Source of the DNA: an uncultured Clostridia bacterium
GTDB lineage: Bacteria; Bacillota; Clostridia; Christensenellales; Borkfalkiaceae
Direction of reading: 5' to 3'
Assembly: GCA_947630035.1 (NCBI GenBank)
Contig: CANRFW010000006.1
Span: 1 to 33,059, forward strand
DNA: 33,059 nucleotides
Shown: positions 1 to 7,243 of the stretch, piece by piece
Layout of the letters: the number at the start of each line of letters is the position of its first letter
Position numbering within the stretch: the first letter of the stretch is position 1
The notes under the pieces: model-generated
Databases searched by the model: none
What the model was told of the DNA's origin: nothing
What the model saw: the letters and a program-made list of their open reading frames with translations, nothing else
Program-made: the position numbers and the translations under genes

Positions 1-92
1 CTGCGCGACCCAATTTGCAACGCCACCGCAGGCTTATTGTTCGTGCAAGCGAATGAGAGGACCAAGAAGGTTTCCCATACGAGAAACTTTCC

Positions 93-129
93 TCGCGGAA
101 AAGATCCGCGCAGCGGAGATTTTCCGCGA
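93..129. other. Long hairpin upstream of the FMN riboswitch
   Basis: Arms 93-102 and 120-129 are perfect reverse complements (10 bp). Inside, 105-109 pairs with 113-117, leaving a symmetric GA/GA internal loop that could form tandem sheared G-A pairs. No T-run follows on either strand, so it is not a standard intrinsic terminator. It lies just before the riboswitch and may be the end of an upstream transcript or part of the leader. Nothing else is recognisable in 1-146. Confidence 0.5.
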
Positions 130-146
130 AACAAACCGTAATCGAA

Positions 147-256
147 TATTCTTTGGGGCGGAGTGCAAGTCTCCACCGGCAGTATAGTCTGCGAAGCCTT
201 TTGGCCCGAACGGGTGAAATTCCCGTACCGACGGTATAGTCCGGATGAGAAAAGAA
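147..256 (+). promoter_or_regulatory. FMN riboswitch (RFN element)
   Basis: The conserved RFN landmarks are all present in order: a tattctttggggcgg opening, an accggcagtatagtc block, a gcgaagcc...ggcccgaacgggtgaaattcccg arm region, an accgacggtatagtc block and a closing ccggatgagaaaagaa. This class of aptamer binds flavin mononucleotide and, in Firmicutes, typically terminates transcription of riboflavin genes when FMN is plentiful. The terminator right after it and the RibU gene downstream fit that role. Confidence 0.96.
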
Positions 257-267
257 AAGGAATTTTC

Positions 268-300
268 CCACCCCATTCCCGCAAAATGGGGTGGTTTTTT
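268..300 (+). terminator. Intrinsic terminator, riboswitch expression platform
   Basis: A 10-bp perfect stem (268-277 with 285-294) with a 7-nt loop is followed by six T (295-300). It sits directly after the FMN aptamer and 40 nt before the ribU start, so it is the likely OFF-state structure of the riboswitch. Confidence 0.93.
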
Positions 301-343
301 CAAAGAATATCCGAAATAAAAAATTTTTATTCGAGGTGTTCTT

Positions 344-1096
344 ATGAAACGTGTTCCCTTTTTCAACACGACGCGCATCGTCATGATCGCCCTCTTCGGG
401 GCGCTCGCGGGAGTCCTGCACGCCTTCGGCAAGTTCCCCATAGCCGTCGCCTTTCCCTCCTTTTTAGAGCTGGACTTTTCGGATATCCCGCTCTTTATCG
501 GAACGTTCGCATTGGGCCCCGTATCGGGGTGTCTCATCGTCGTCGTCAAAATTCTCGTAAAGCTCGTCTGCGTGGGCACAAGCACGGTCTTCGTGGGGGA
601 CCTTGCAAACCTCCTCATCGGGTTCGGGTTCGTCATCCCCGCGGGCATTCTCTACAAACATTTCCGCACCATCAAGGGGGCGCTGCTGTCCCTTGCGGTG
701 GGGACGGTCTCCTCCATCACCGTCGCCATCCTCTCCAATTGGCTCCTCCTCATCCCCTTCTATATCACGAACATGTTCGACGGAAGCTGGGAGCCTCTCC
801 TCGGCATGATGCGCCCGCTTTTCCCGTCTGTCACAAAAGATACCTTCTACGGGTTTTACCTCTGGGTGTCCGTGCTTCCCTTCAATGCGATGCGGTGCCT
901 CATCGCGAGCCTCGTCACCCTCCTCGTCTACAAGCACATTTCGCGCGCCATCGACCGCATCAACGACAAGCTCTCCCCCGAAGAGGAGGGGAAAACCAAG
1001 GTCTGCGCGCGGGATATCGCCGTCGCGACGGTGTGTATCGTCCTCGTCCTTCTCCTGCTCCTCTTCGCCCTCCTCCGCTATTTTCTTTGGAGTTGA
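344..1096 (+). CDS. ribU: Riboflavin ECF transporter substrate-binding protein RibU
   Basis: A 250-residue integral membrane protein resembling the S component of an energy-coupling factor transporter for riboflavin. It begins with a short basic tail and several hydrophobic segments; the FGALAGVLHAFGKFP stretch and the following FLELDFSDIPLFIGTFALGP region are typical of RibU. Family members are about 180-220 residues; this one is longer because of a charged linker (about 207-220) and an extra C-terminal hydrophobic helix (about 226-248). A GAGGTG ribosome site lies 6 nt before the ATG. Control by the upstream FMN riboswitch supports riboflavin as substrate. The EcfA/EcfT partners are not in this window, as is usual for group II ECF systems. 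Confidence 0.9.
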   Translation: MKRVPFFNTTRIVMIALFGALAGVLHAFGKFPIAVAFPSFLELDFSDIPLFIGTFALGPVSGCLIVVVKILVKLVCVGTSTVFVGDLANLLIGFGFVIPAGILYKHFRTIKGALLSLAVGTVSSITVAILSNWLLLIPFYITNMFDGSWEPLLGMMRPLFPSVTKDTFYGFYLWVSVLPFNAMRCLIASLVTLLVYKHISRAIDRINDKLSPEEEGKTKVCARDIAVATVCIVLVLLLLLFALLRYFLWS

Positions 1097-1107
1097 CGCG
1101 GAATTCC

Positions 1108-1136
1108 TTGCAAATTGCAGCCGTATGCGGTATAAT
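1108..1136 (+). promoter_or_regulatory. Sigma-A promoter giving an apparently leaderless tsaE mRNA
   Basis: TTGCAA (1108-1113), a 17-bp spacer and TATAAT (1131-1136) lie in the 48-bp gap between ribU and tsaE. Transcription would begin about 1143-1145, on or next to the tsaE ATG at 1145. No Shine-Dalgarno sequence precedes that ATG, which agrees with leaderless translation. Confidence 0.7.
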
Positions 1137-1144
1137 ATCCGCGT

Positions 1145-1543
1145 ATGGCTGTTTTTCATTCCCGCTCCGAGGAGGAGACCCTCCGCTGGGCGGAACAATA
1201 TGCAAAGACCCTCTCGGCGGGGGACGTCGTCCTCCTCGAGGGAGAGATGGGGGCGGGGAAGACCGTCCTCGCCAAGGGGCTGTGCAGAGGGCTTGGGATA
1301 ACTTGCGAAGTCACAAGCCCCACCTATGCCTATATCAACGATTACGGCGGGGTGTATCACTTCGACTGTTACCGCCTTCCGAGCGAGGAATACGCCGAGC
1401 GGCTCGGCTTCTCGGAGTACTTCTCGGCGGGCGGGGTGTGCCTCGTCGAGTGGGGGGAGAAGATCGCAAACCTCCTGCCCGAACGAGTGAAGACCGTCGT
1501 CCTCAAAAAATGCGGGGAGAACGAAAGGGAGATCGTATTTTGA
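1145..1543 (+). CDS. tsaE: tRNA threonylcarbamoyladenosine biosynthesis ATPase TsaE
   Basis: A 132-residue P-loop ATPase. TsaE works with TsaB and TsaD to attach threonylcarbamoyl to A37 of ANN-decoding tRNAs. Walker A is GEMGAGKT at residues 33-40; the family motifs SPTY (58-61), HFDCYRL and VEWGEK follow in the expected order, and the length is usual. The start has no Shine-Dalgarno but sits right at the predicted transcription start. The stop codon overlaps the TTG start of tsaB, which with rimI forms the common Firmicutes tsaE-tsaB-rimI block. Confidence 0.95.
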   Translation: MAVFHSRSEEETLRWAEQYAKTLSAGDVVLLEGEMGAGKTVLAKGLCRGLGITCEVTSPTYAYINDYGGVYHFDCYRLPSEEYAERLGFSEYFSAGGVCLVEWGEKIANLLPERVKTVVLKKCGENEREIVF

Positions 1544-2106
1544 AATTTCTCGGGGTGGATACGAGCGGCGCACGGCTCACCGTCGCCGTTTTCAACGAGG
1601 GGAAGGTCACATTGCGCTCCGAAGAGTGCGCGATGCGGCATTCCGTCCTCCTCATGGAGGCGATAGAAGGCGTTTTGCAAGAGGCGGGGCTGACCCTTGC
1701 GGCGTGCGATTTTCTCGCCTGCGTGGTGGGGCCGGGGTCGTTTACGGGGGTGCGTATCGGCATCTCCACCGTAAAGGGGCTGTGCCTTGCGGCGGGGAAG
1801 CCCGCCCTCGCCGTCACCTCCTTCGAATGTCTCGCATATGCTGACAGGAGGGGGAAGAGGCTCGCGCTCATCGACGCGGGCAGAGGCTGCTACTATGCGC
1901 AGCCCTTTGATGAGACCCCCCTCTCGCCCGCCTTCCTCACGGGGGAGGAGGTCGCAGAGCTTGAAAAGGCGGGGTACCGCGCCATCCATGCCGATCCCGC
2001 GGAGGGGTTTGTCCTTGCCGCGGAAGCGCTTGCGGGACGGGCCGCCCCCGCAGATCGGCTCACGGCGCTCTATTTGAGAAAGAGCGCCGCGGAGGAAGGA
2101 AGATGA
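1540..2106 (+). CDS. tsaB: tRNA threonylcarbamoyladenosine biosynthesis protein TsaB
   Basis: A 188-residue protein of the ASKHA fold that partners TsaD in t6A synthesis. The N-terminus KFLGVDTSGARLTVAV is the usual TsaB opening, and GPGSFTGVRIGISTVKGL carries the diagnostic GPGSFTGxRIG motif. The chosen start is TTG at 1540, overlapping the tsaE stop as TTGA, with AGGGAG 8 nt upstream; this gives the normal family N-terminus. An in-frame ATG at 1510 would add ten residues and has no good ribosome site. The gene ends in an ATGA overlap with rimI. Confidence 0.93.
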   Translation: MKFLGVDTSGARLTVAVFNEGKVTLRSEECAMRHSVLLMEAIEGVLQEAGLTLAACDFLACVVGPGSFTGVRIGISTVKGLCLAAGKPALAVTSFECLAYADRRGKRLALIDAGRGCYYAQPFDETPLSPAFLTGEEVAELEKAGYRAIHADPAEGFVLAAEALAGRAAPADRLTALYLRKSAAEEGR

Positions 2107-2534
2107 ACGGAAGAAGATGGACGATGAACGATCTCGATGCGATCGAGGAGATCGAGAAGGAGAGCTTTCCCGATCCGTGGACCCGCCGCATGCTTGCGGA
2201 GAGTTTGCTCTCGGACCGCTTTTTCGGGGTGCTTCTCGAGGAAAACGGCGCGCCCGTCGCCTATGGGGGGATCTCCTTCGCGGCAGACGAGGCGGAGATC
2301 GAACTCGTTGCGGTGAGTGAAATGTACCGCCGCTGCGGACGGGGGAAGAGGATCGTCGAGGACCTCCTCGAGTGTGCCCGCCGGAAGGGTGCGAAGAAGG
2401 TGTTTCTCGAGGTGCGCGTCTCCAACGCGGAGGCGCAGATGCTCTATCTCAAGTGCGGGTTCCGCGGACTGTACGCCCGCACCCGCTATTATCCCGACGG
2501 CGAGGACGCCGTTGTTATGTCGAGGGAACTTTGA
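2103..2534 (+). CDS. rimI: Ribosomal protein S18-alanine N-acetyltransferase RimI-like
   Basis: A 143-residue GNAT acetyltransferase. The acetyl-CoA binding signature is seen as RRCGRGKRIVEDLL, preceded by the beta-strand AEIELVAVS, and the C-terminal half has the RimI-type EVRVSNAEAQMLYLKCGF and RTRYYPDGEDAVVM motifs. RimI family members acetylate the N-terminus of protein S18 or other proteins; it often sits beside tsaB, as here. The start overlaps the tsaB stop (ATGA). The stop overlaps the TTG start of the next gene. Confidence 0.92.
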   Translation: MNGRRWTMNDLDAIEEIEKESFPDPWTRRMLAESLLSDRFFGVLLEENGAPVAYGGISFAADEAEIELVAVSEMYRRCGRGKRIVEDLLECARRKGAKKVFLEVRVSNAEAQMLYLKCGFRGLYARTRYYPDGEDAVVMSREL

Positions 2535-3229
2535 GGTATTGTTACGTTGCGGCGGGGGAGGGGAGACCCCTTCTCCTGCTCCACGGGTACCTCTCCTGCA
2601 AGGAGAGCTTCTACCCGCAGATCGAATATTTCTCCCGCTTTTTTCGGGTGCTTGCGCCCGATTTCCCCGGGATGGGGAGGGCGGAGGAACTTCCCGCGGC
2701 GTGGTCGGTAGGGGACTATGCCGATTGGACGGAGGGCTTTTTGCGGGACATGGGTGCGGAAAATCCCCTCCTCATCGCCCATTCGTTCGGCGGAAGGGTG
2801 GGGGTCAAACTGCTCGCGCGGGGAGAAATCGACCGCGCCGTGCTTACGGGCTGTGCGGGGATCGTCCCGCGGCGCACCCTCTCCTACAAGATCCGCGTCG
2901 CAACCTACCGCCTCGCAAAAAAGGTGTTTCCCCGCTGGGCGGAGAAGAGGTTCGGGAGCAGCGAATACCGCTCCCTGTCCCCCCTCATGCGGGAGAGCTA
3001 TAAAAAGATCGTGAACGAGGATCTGCGCAAGGAGGCGGAGACCATTTCCCGCCCCGTGCTGTTTGTGTGCGGAGAGAACGACGGGGAGACCCCGCCCTCC
3101 TCCGCGAGGGAGTACCATGCCCGCGTGCGCGGGAGCAAACTGCTGTTTCTCGGGGACTGCGGGCACTTCGCCCACCTCGAGGACCCGCTCGCCTTCAACC
3201 TGGCGGCAGAGGAGTTTTTCACATGTTGA
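2531..3229 (+). CDS. Alpha/beta hydrolase
   Basis: A 232-residue alpha/beta-hydrolase-fold protein. Visible motifs are the oxyanion-hole LLLLHGYL, the nucleophile elbow AHSFGG with Ser85, the acid Asp184 in CGENDGETPP, and His212 in DCGHFAHLE, so the full catalytic triad is present. The substrate cannot be told; relatives include lipases, esterases and C-C hydrolases. I chose the TTG at 2531, which overlaps the rimI stop as TTGA and is preceded by GAGGG; a much longer upstream reading would lie inside rimI and has no family-like sequence. The gene overlaps the next start by 7 nt, suggesting translational coupling. Confidence 0.85.
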   Translation: MRYCYVAAGEGRPLLLLHGYLSCKESFYPQIEYFSRFFRVLAPDFPGMGRAEELPAAWSVGDYADWTEGFLRDMGAENPLLIAHSFGGRVGVKLLARGEIDRAVLTGCAGIVPRRTLSYKIRVATYRLAKKVFPRWAEKRFGSSEYRSLSPLMRESYKKIVNEDLRKEAETISRPVLFVCGENDGETPPSSAREYHARVRGSKLLFLGDCGHFAHLEDPLAFNLAAEEFFTC

Positions 3230-4812
3230 CGACGGTGCAATTTCTTTTTATCGCGTTCGGCGCGGCGTTCGTATCCGCCTTCTTTACGGCGTTCGACTGC
3301 CGCTCCCTGTTCGCCCTCTTTCAGCAGGAGGGGTACGCGGGCGGGGCGTTTTTGAAGGGATTTTACCGCAAAAAGGGTATTCAGCACAGGCGGTATGCTC
3401 TCCTCGCCCTGTGCGCCTTCCTCCTCTGCGCCCTCGCGGATGTGTGCTTCTCCTTCCTCGACCCCATCTATACGGGTGTGATCGCCGCTTTCGCCTTTCT
3501 CCTCATCGTCCTCCTCTTTGCCTATGCTTCCCCCTTCTCGCCCAAGATCCCCGCGCGCGCCACGCCCCGCCTCGTGCGGCTCGCCGTGTGCTTCTTCGTC
3601 CTCCTCTTCGGGATCTCTTTCGGGCTGCTCACGGGGCTTGAATATGCCGCCCTCGCCATAGGAAACGGCATCGTCTATCGCCTCCGCTTCCTCCCGCTCA
3701 CCCTCCTGCCCCTCCTCTTCCCCGAAGTTGTGTGCCTTGCGAACCTCGTGATGCTCGTCTACGAAAAGCCCCGCGGGGCGCACTTTGTGAAGACGGCGAA
3801 GAGGAAACTCGAAGAGAGCGGCTGCGTGAAAGTGGGCATCACGGGCTCTTTCGGCAAGACGAGCGTCAAGAACTTCGCCCGCCAACTTTTGGAGAAGAAG
3901 TACCGCGTCATCGCCACCCCGTCCTCCTACAACACTCCCATGGGCATCGCGCGGTGCGTGAACGAGGGAGGGCTGGATTGCGACGTCTTCCTCGCCGAAA
4001 TGGGGGCGCGGCACACGGGAGACATCCGCGAACTCTGCGACATGGTCCGCCCTTCTTACGGCGTGGTGACGGGGGTCTGCGCCCAGCACCTTGAGACGTT
4101 CGGCTCCCTCGAAAAGATCCGCGCCGAAAAGGGAGTGCTTGCGGAATGTGCGGATCTCTGCATCCTCGGCGCGACGGCCGCGGGCATGGCGGGCAAGAAG
4201 TGCCTTGCGGAGGGGGAGGACTTTGCCGCGGAAGACGTCGTCCTCTCGGCGGAGGGGACCTCCTTCACCTTGCGCATCGGGGAGGAGCGGGCGGCTGTGC
4301 ATACCCCCCTGCTCGGCAGGAGCGCGGCGGAGGACATCGCCCTTGCCGCGGCGCTCGCGCATGCGCTCGGTGTACCGTTCAAAGAGATCGCGGCGGCCGC
4401 GCCGACCCTCGAGGGGGTACGCCACCGCCTCGAAAAGACGGAGTCGCGCGGCGTATACGTCCTCGACGATTCCTACAACTCCAACCCCGCGGGGGCGAAG
4501 AACGCGGTGGAGGTCCTCTCCCTCTTCGGCGGGCGGAAGTTCGCCGTCACCCCCGGGCTTGTGGAACTCGGCGATTTCCTCGAGGAGGGGAACACGGAAC
4601 TCGGCGCCTCCCTTGCGGGGGTGGACCGCCTCATCCTCGTGGGGGAGACCCTCGTGCTTCCCGTGCGGCAGGGGTACCTCTCCGCGGGCGGGGAGGAGGG
4701 GAAGATCTCCGTCGTCTCCGACCTCGGCAAAGTGAAAAAGCTCCTCGCGGAGGAGCTTGCCGAGGGGGACGCCGTCCTCTTTCTGAACGATTTGCCCGAT
4801 AAGTACCTGTAA
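3223..4812 (+). CDS. murF: MurF-like Mur ligase with a five-helix membrane N-terminus
   Basis: A 529-residue protein. The C-terminal 320 residues form a Mur ligase: P-loop GSFGKTS at 208-214, the EMGARHTGDI region that binds metal, and LDDSYNSNPAG typical of MurF, which joins D-Ala-D-Ala to UDP-MurNAc-tripeptide. The first 190 residues are unlike a normal MurF uridine-binding domain: about five hydrophobic helices (roughly 4-25, 56-78, 81-102, 113-140, 149-180). The enzyme is thus probably membrane bound. The adjacent ddl gene, which makes D-Ala-D-Ala, supports a MurF role; a different Mur-ligase-type amidation or ligation is possible. The ATG at 3223 lies inside the end of the hydrolase gene. 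Confidence 0.82.
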   Translation: MLTTVQFLFIAFGAAFVSAFFTAFDCRSLFALFQQEGYAGGAFLKGFYRKKGIQHRRYALLALCAFLLCALADVCFSFLDPIYTGVIAAFAFLLIVLLFAYASPFSPKIPARATPRLVRLAVCFFVLLFGISFGLLTGLEYAALAIGNGIVYRLRFLPLTLLPLLFPEVVCLANLVMLVYEKPRGAHFVKTAKRKLEESGCVKVGITGSFGKTSVKNFARQLLEKKYRVIATPSSYNTPMGIARCVNEGGLDCDVFLAEMGARHTGDIRELCDMVRPSYGVVTGVCAQHLETFGSLEKIRAEKGVLAECADLCILGATAAGMAGKKCLAEGEDFAAEDVVLSAEGTSFTLRIGEERAAVHTPLLGRSAAEDIALAAALAHALGVPFKEIAAAAPTLEGVRHRLEKTESRGVYVLDDSYNSNPAGAKNAVEVLSLFGGRKFAVTPGLVELGDFLEEGNTELGASLAGVDRLILVGETLVLPVRQGYLSAGGEEGKISVVSDLGKVKKLLAEELAEGDAVLFLNDLPDKYL

Positions 4813-4872
4813 CCCCAACCGAAAAACGCACGAAACACCAAAGCGGAAAAATCTTCGCGGAGGTGTTTTTTT

Positions 4873-5943
4873 ATGGTTTCAAAGAGGACGGTCGCCGTCT
4901 TTTTCGGGGGCAATTCCAACGAGAGGGAGATCTCCGTCATCACAGGCGTCTATTGCTGCAATTTGCTTCGGGGGGCGGGGTACGGGGTCTTGCCCGTCTT
5001 CCTGCCCGAGACGGGCGGCATGGCGACGGGGGAGATACGGCGGGTGACGGATGTCACGGGGAAACTCCGCCCCGTGCGGCTCGAGGGAGGAAGGCTCGTC
5101 TCCGTGAAGGGGCGCCGCACGTTTCCCTTCGACGTCGCCCTCAACTGCTGTCACGGCGGGGCGGGGGAGGACGGCACGCTCGCCGCGCTCCTTTCGTGGA
5201 ACGGCGTAAAGAGCGCCTCCCCGGGCACTCTTCCCTCGGCGGTATTCATGGATAAATGGGCGACGAAGCTCGTTGCCGAAGGGCTGGGGATTCCCGTCGT
5301 CCGCGGCGTAAAAGTGAGGGATGGGGTCGGATTTTGCGGGGATGGGGTGCGATTTCCCGTCATCGTGAAGCCCTCCCGCCTCGGCTCGAGCATCGGCGTG
5401 AAGATCGCGGAAAACGGGGAGGAGCTGCAGAGGGCGCTCGATCTCGCTTTCCGCCTCGATAGCTCCGCCGTCGTCGAGGAGTACCTCCCCGAAAAGAGAG
5501 ACTTGAACTGCGCCGCCGTCCGCCGCGGCGGGGAGATCGTGCTGTCTCCCGTCGAGGAAGTGTTCTCGGAGGGGGATATCCTCTCCTTTTCGGAGAAGTA
5601 CGAGAGGGCGGCGCGCCGCTCCGAACTGCCCGCGAAGATCGGGGAGGAGACGGCGGAAGAGGTGCGCACCTACACGCGCATGCTGTACGACGTCCTCGAT
5701 TGCCGCGGCGTCGTGCGGGCGGATTTTCTGCTCACGGAGGAGGGGGTGCGGTTCAACGAGATGAACGCCGTTCCGGGAAGCCTCTCCTGCTATTTGTTCG
5801 GCGACACCCTCACCGAGGCGAAGCGCTTTCTTGCCGCCCTCGTGGAGGAGGGGATGAAGGAGGAAAAGCCCCGCGAAAGGGTCACGACGGGCATTCTCTC
5901 CCGCGGTCCCCTCGCCGCCAAAGGCGGAAAACGCCGCATATAG
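4873..5943 (+). CDS. ddl: D-alanine--D-alanine ligase
   Basis: A 356-residue ATP-grasp ligase that makes the D-Ala-D-Ala dipeptide for peptidoglycan. Motifs include FFGGNSNEREISVITG at the N-terminus, the CCHGGAGEDGTLAALL segment, VIVKPSRLGSSIGVK of the ATP-grasp fold, VVEEYLPEKRDLNCAAVR, and the metal and substrate site RADFLLTEEGVRFNEMNAVPGS. Length is usual. The ATG at 4873 has GGAGGT 9 nt upstream. It follows the MurF-like gene by 60 nt, so the two substrates of the same step are made side by side. Confidence 0.95.
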   Translation: MVSKRTVAVFFGGNSNEREISVITGVYCCNLLRGAGYGVLPVFLPETGGMATGEIRRVTDVTGKLRPVRLEGGRLVSVKGRRTFPFDVALNCCHGGAGEDGTLAALLSWNGVKSASPGTLPSAVFMDKWATKLVAEGLGIPVVRGVKVRDGVGFCGDGVRFPVIVKPSRLGSSIGVKIAENGEELQRALDLAFRLDSSAVVEEYLPEKRDLNCAAVRRGGEIVLSPVEEVFSEGDILSFSEKYERAARRSELPAKIGEETAEEVRTYTRMLYDVLDCRGVVRADFLLTEEGVRFNEMNAVPGSLSCYLFGDTLTEAKRFLAALVEEGMKEEKPRERVTTGILSRGPLAAKGGKRRI

Positions 5944-5945
5944 CC

Positions 5946-6011
5946 GCCCCCGCCTAACCGACTTGCCCTCCCCCTGCGTAAGGGGGAGGGGTAGGGGTGA
6001 GGGTCCGCCCC
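5946..6011. repeat. 66-bp direct repeat, copy 1, with inner palindrome
   Basis: This copy matches 6106-6171 at 65 of 66 positions. It contains ccctccccctgcgtaaggggg, whose arms can pair. A truncated third copy (ctaaccgacttgccc) follows at 6175-6189. The unit looks like a dispersed palindromic element of the kind common between genes in gut Clostridia. No coding potential is seen. Confidence 0.85.
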
Positions 6012-6023
6012 CGCCCCTCCAAC

Positions 6024-6105
6024 CACCCCTTGGCTCCCCCTTTTGGGGGAGCTGTCACGCCGTCCTTCGGCGTGACTGAGGGGGTTGGCGTGACTGAAGG
6101 GGTCT
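6024..6105. repeat. Palindromic GGAGCTGTCA/TGACTGAGGGG intergenic element
   Basis: Two inverted pairs are seen: ctccccctttt/ggggggag-type arms around 6033-6051 and gtcacgcc...ggcgtgac around 6053-6076, followed by a partial repeat ggcgtgactgaagggg. The ttggctccccc...gggggagctgtca...tgactgaggggg pattern is, from memory, a widespread repeat in Ruminococcaceae-like and related Clostridia. It sits between the two 66-bp repeats, giving a composite repeat block in the ddl-rbsK gap. Confidence 0.7.
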
Positions 6106-6171
6106 GCCCCCGCTTAACCGACTTGCCCTCCCCCTGCGTAAGGGGGAGGGGTAGGGGTGAGGGTCCGCCCC
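6106..6171. repeat. 66-bp direct repeat, copy 2
   Basis: Second copy of the unit at 5946-6011, exactly 160 bp downstream and differing at one base. Confidence 0.85.
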
Positions 6172-6239
6172 TGTCTAACCGACTTGCCCGCGCCCTTTCC
6201 GTAACAATACCGAAAATCGCTCCATTTTTCTTGCGGCGA

Positions 6240-6268
6240 TTGACAAATTCCCGCCGTTGCGCTACAAT
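6240..6268 (+). promoter_or_regulatory. Promoter of rbsK
   Basis: TTGACA (6240-6245), 17-bp spacer, TACAAT (6263-6268), 17 nt before the ribokinase ATG with GGAGG between. Confidence 0.85.
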
Positions 6269-6285
6269 AGACGCGGAGGTCGGAT

Positions 6286-7179
6286 ATGAAACTTTTCGTC
6301 GTCGGCAGCGTCAACATGGATCTCGTCGTCAAAGCGCCCTTCGTCCCCGAGAAGGGGATGACCATCGAGGGCAGCGGCTTTATGACCAACCCGGGCGGCA
6401 AGGGCGCCAATCAGGCGGTCGCCTGCGCCAAACTCGGCGGGGAGACCTACATGGTCGGCTGTGTGGGGGAGGCGTTCGGCGAAGAACTCCTCGAAGCCCT
6501 CCGCGGCTACGGCGTCCGCACCGATTTCGTGCGGCGGGAGAAGGGGGTCTCGAGCGGGATCGCCGTCATCACGGTGGTGGACGGGGACAACCGCATCATC
6601 ATCGACCGCGGCGCGAACGGGCGGGTGAGCGAGGAACTCATCGATGCCGCCCTCGCCCGTGCCGAAAGGGGGGATTACCTCATCCTGCAGCTCGAGATCG
6701 AGCTTCCCCTCGTGCAATACGCCCTCGGAAAGGGGAGAGAAAAGGGGATGGTGACCGTACTCAATCCCGCTCCCGCGCGCGACCTCCCGCCCGAGATCTT
6801 CCCGCTCTGCGACTATTTCGTGCCCAACCAGACGGAGGCGCGTTTCTACACGGGGATCTACCCCGAGGACGGCGCGGGCGTGCGTGCCTGTGCGGAGAAA
6901 CTCGCGAAGATGGGGGCGAAGCGCACCCTCGTCACCCTCGGCAAGGAGGGGAGCGCCTATGTGTGCGGGGAGGAACTCGTCACGGCACAGGCATATCCTG
7001 TCGAGGCGACGGATACCACAGCGGCGGGGGATACCTTCGTCGGCGCTCTCTCGGTGCGGCTCTCGGAGGGCGCGCCCGTCTCCGAGGCGATGAAATTCGC
7101 GAGCAAGGCCTCGTCGATCGCCGTCACGCGGGCGGGGGCGCAGCAGTCCGTCCCGACCCGCGAAGAGGTCAAAATATAG
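6286..7179 (+). CDS. rbsK: Ribokinase
   Basis: A 297-residue PfkB-family sugar kinase that phosphorylates D-ribose to ribose 5-phosphate. Family motifs are the N-terminal GSVNMDLVV, the substrate signature NPGGKGANQAVACAKLGG, and the C-terminal DTTAAGDTFVGAL with catalytic Asp249. Length is normal. It has its own consensus promoter and a GGAGG ribosome site, and ends at a shared terminator, so it is monocistronic. No ribose transporter is adjacent; specificity for ribose rather than another sugar rests on motif similarity. Confidence 0.9.
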   Translation: MKLFVVGSVNMDLVVKAPFVPEKGMTIEGSGFMTNPGGKGANQAVACAKLGGETYMVGCVGEAFGEELLEALRGYGVRTDFVRREKGVSSGIAVITVVDGDNRIIIDRGANGRVSEELIDAALARAERGDYLILQLEIELPLVQYALGKGREKGMVTVLNPAPARDLPPEIFPLCDYFVPNQTEARFYTGIYPEDGAGVRACAEKLAKMGAKRTLVTLGKEGSAYVCGEELVTAQAYPVEATDTTAAGDTFVGALSVRLSEGAPVSEAMKFASKASSIAVTRAGAQQSVPTREEVKI

Positions 7180-7190
7180 GAATGGGGTCA

Positions 7191-7218
7191 AAAAATCCCG
7201 CCATGCGGCGGGATTTTT
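7191..7218. terminator. Bidirectional terminator between rbsK and the PH-like gene
   Basis: Perfect 12-bp stem (7191-7202 with 7207-7218) with a 4-nt loop; the A-run and T-run at its two ends let it act for both convergent genes. Confidence 0.92.
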
Positions 7219-7243
7219 GCTGTCCTTTATGGGATAACCGAGG

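Noticed and set aside
34-648. Long minus-strand open frame over the riboswitch and ribU
   Set aside because: It is antisense to a clear riboswitch and membrane-protein gene; its protein is low-complexity Arg/Ser/Lys with no family features and no ribosome site.
768-779. GAAC-AT-GTTC palindrome as a LexA box
   Set aside because: The spacer is 2 rather than 4 bp and it lies inside ribU, away from any promoter.
464-1573. Minus-strand frame of 369 residues opposite ribU and tsaE
   Set aside because: Composition is dominated by Glu, Asp, Arg and Gly, as expected for the antisense of GC-rich genes; the plus-strand genes carry diagnostic motifs.
2998-4818. 606-residue minus-strand frame opposite the MurF-like gene
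   Set aside because: Antisense artefact of a GC-rich gene; the plus strand encodes a Mur ligase with P-loop and YNSNP motifs.
5946-6189. CRISPR array
   Set aside because: Only two full repeats, 160 bp apart, with an unrelated palindrome between them; no regular spacers and no cas genes.
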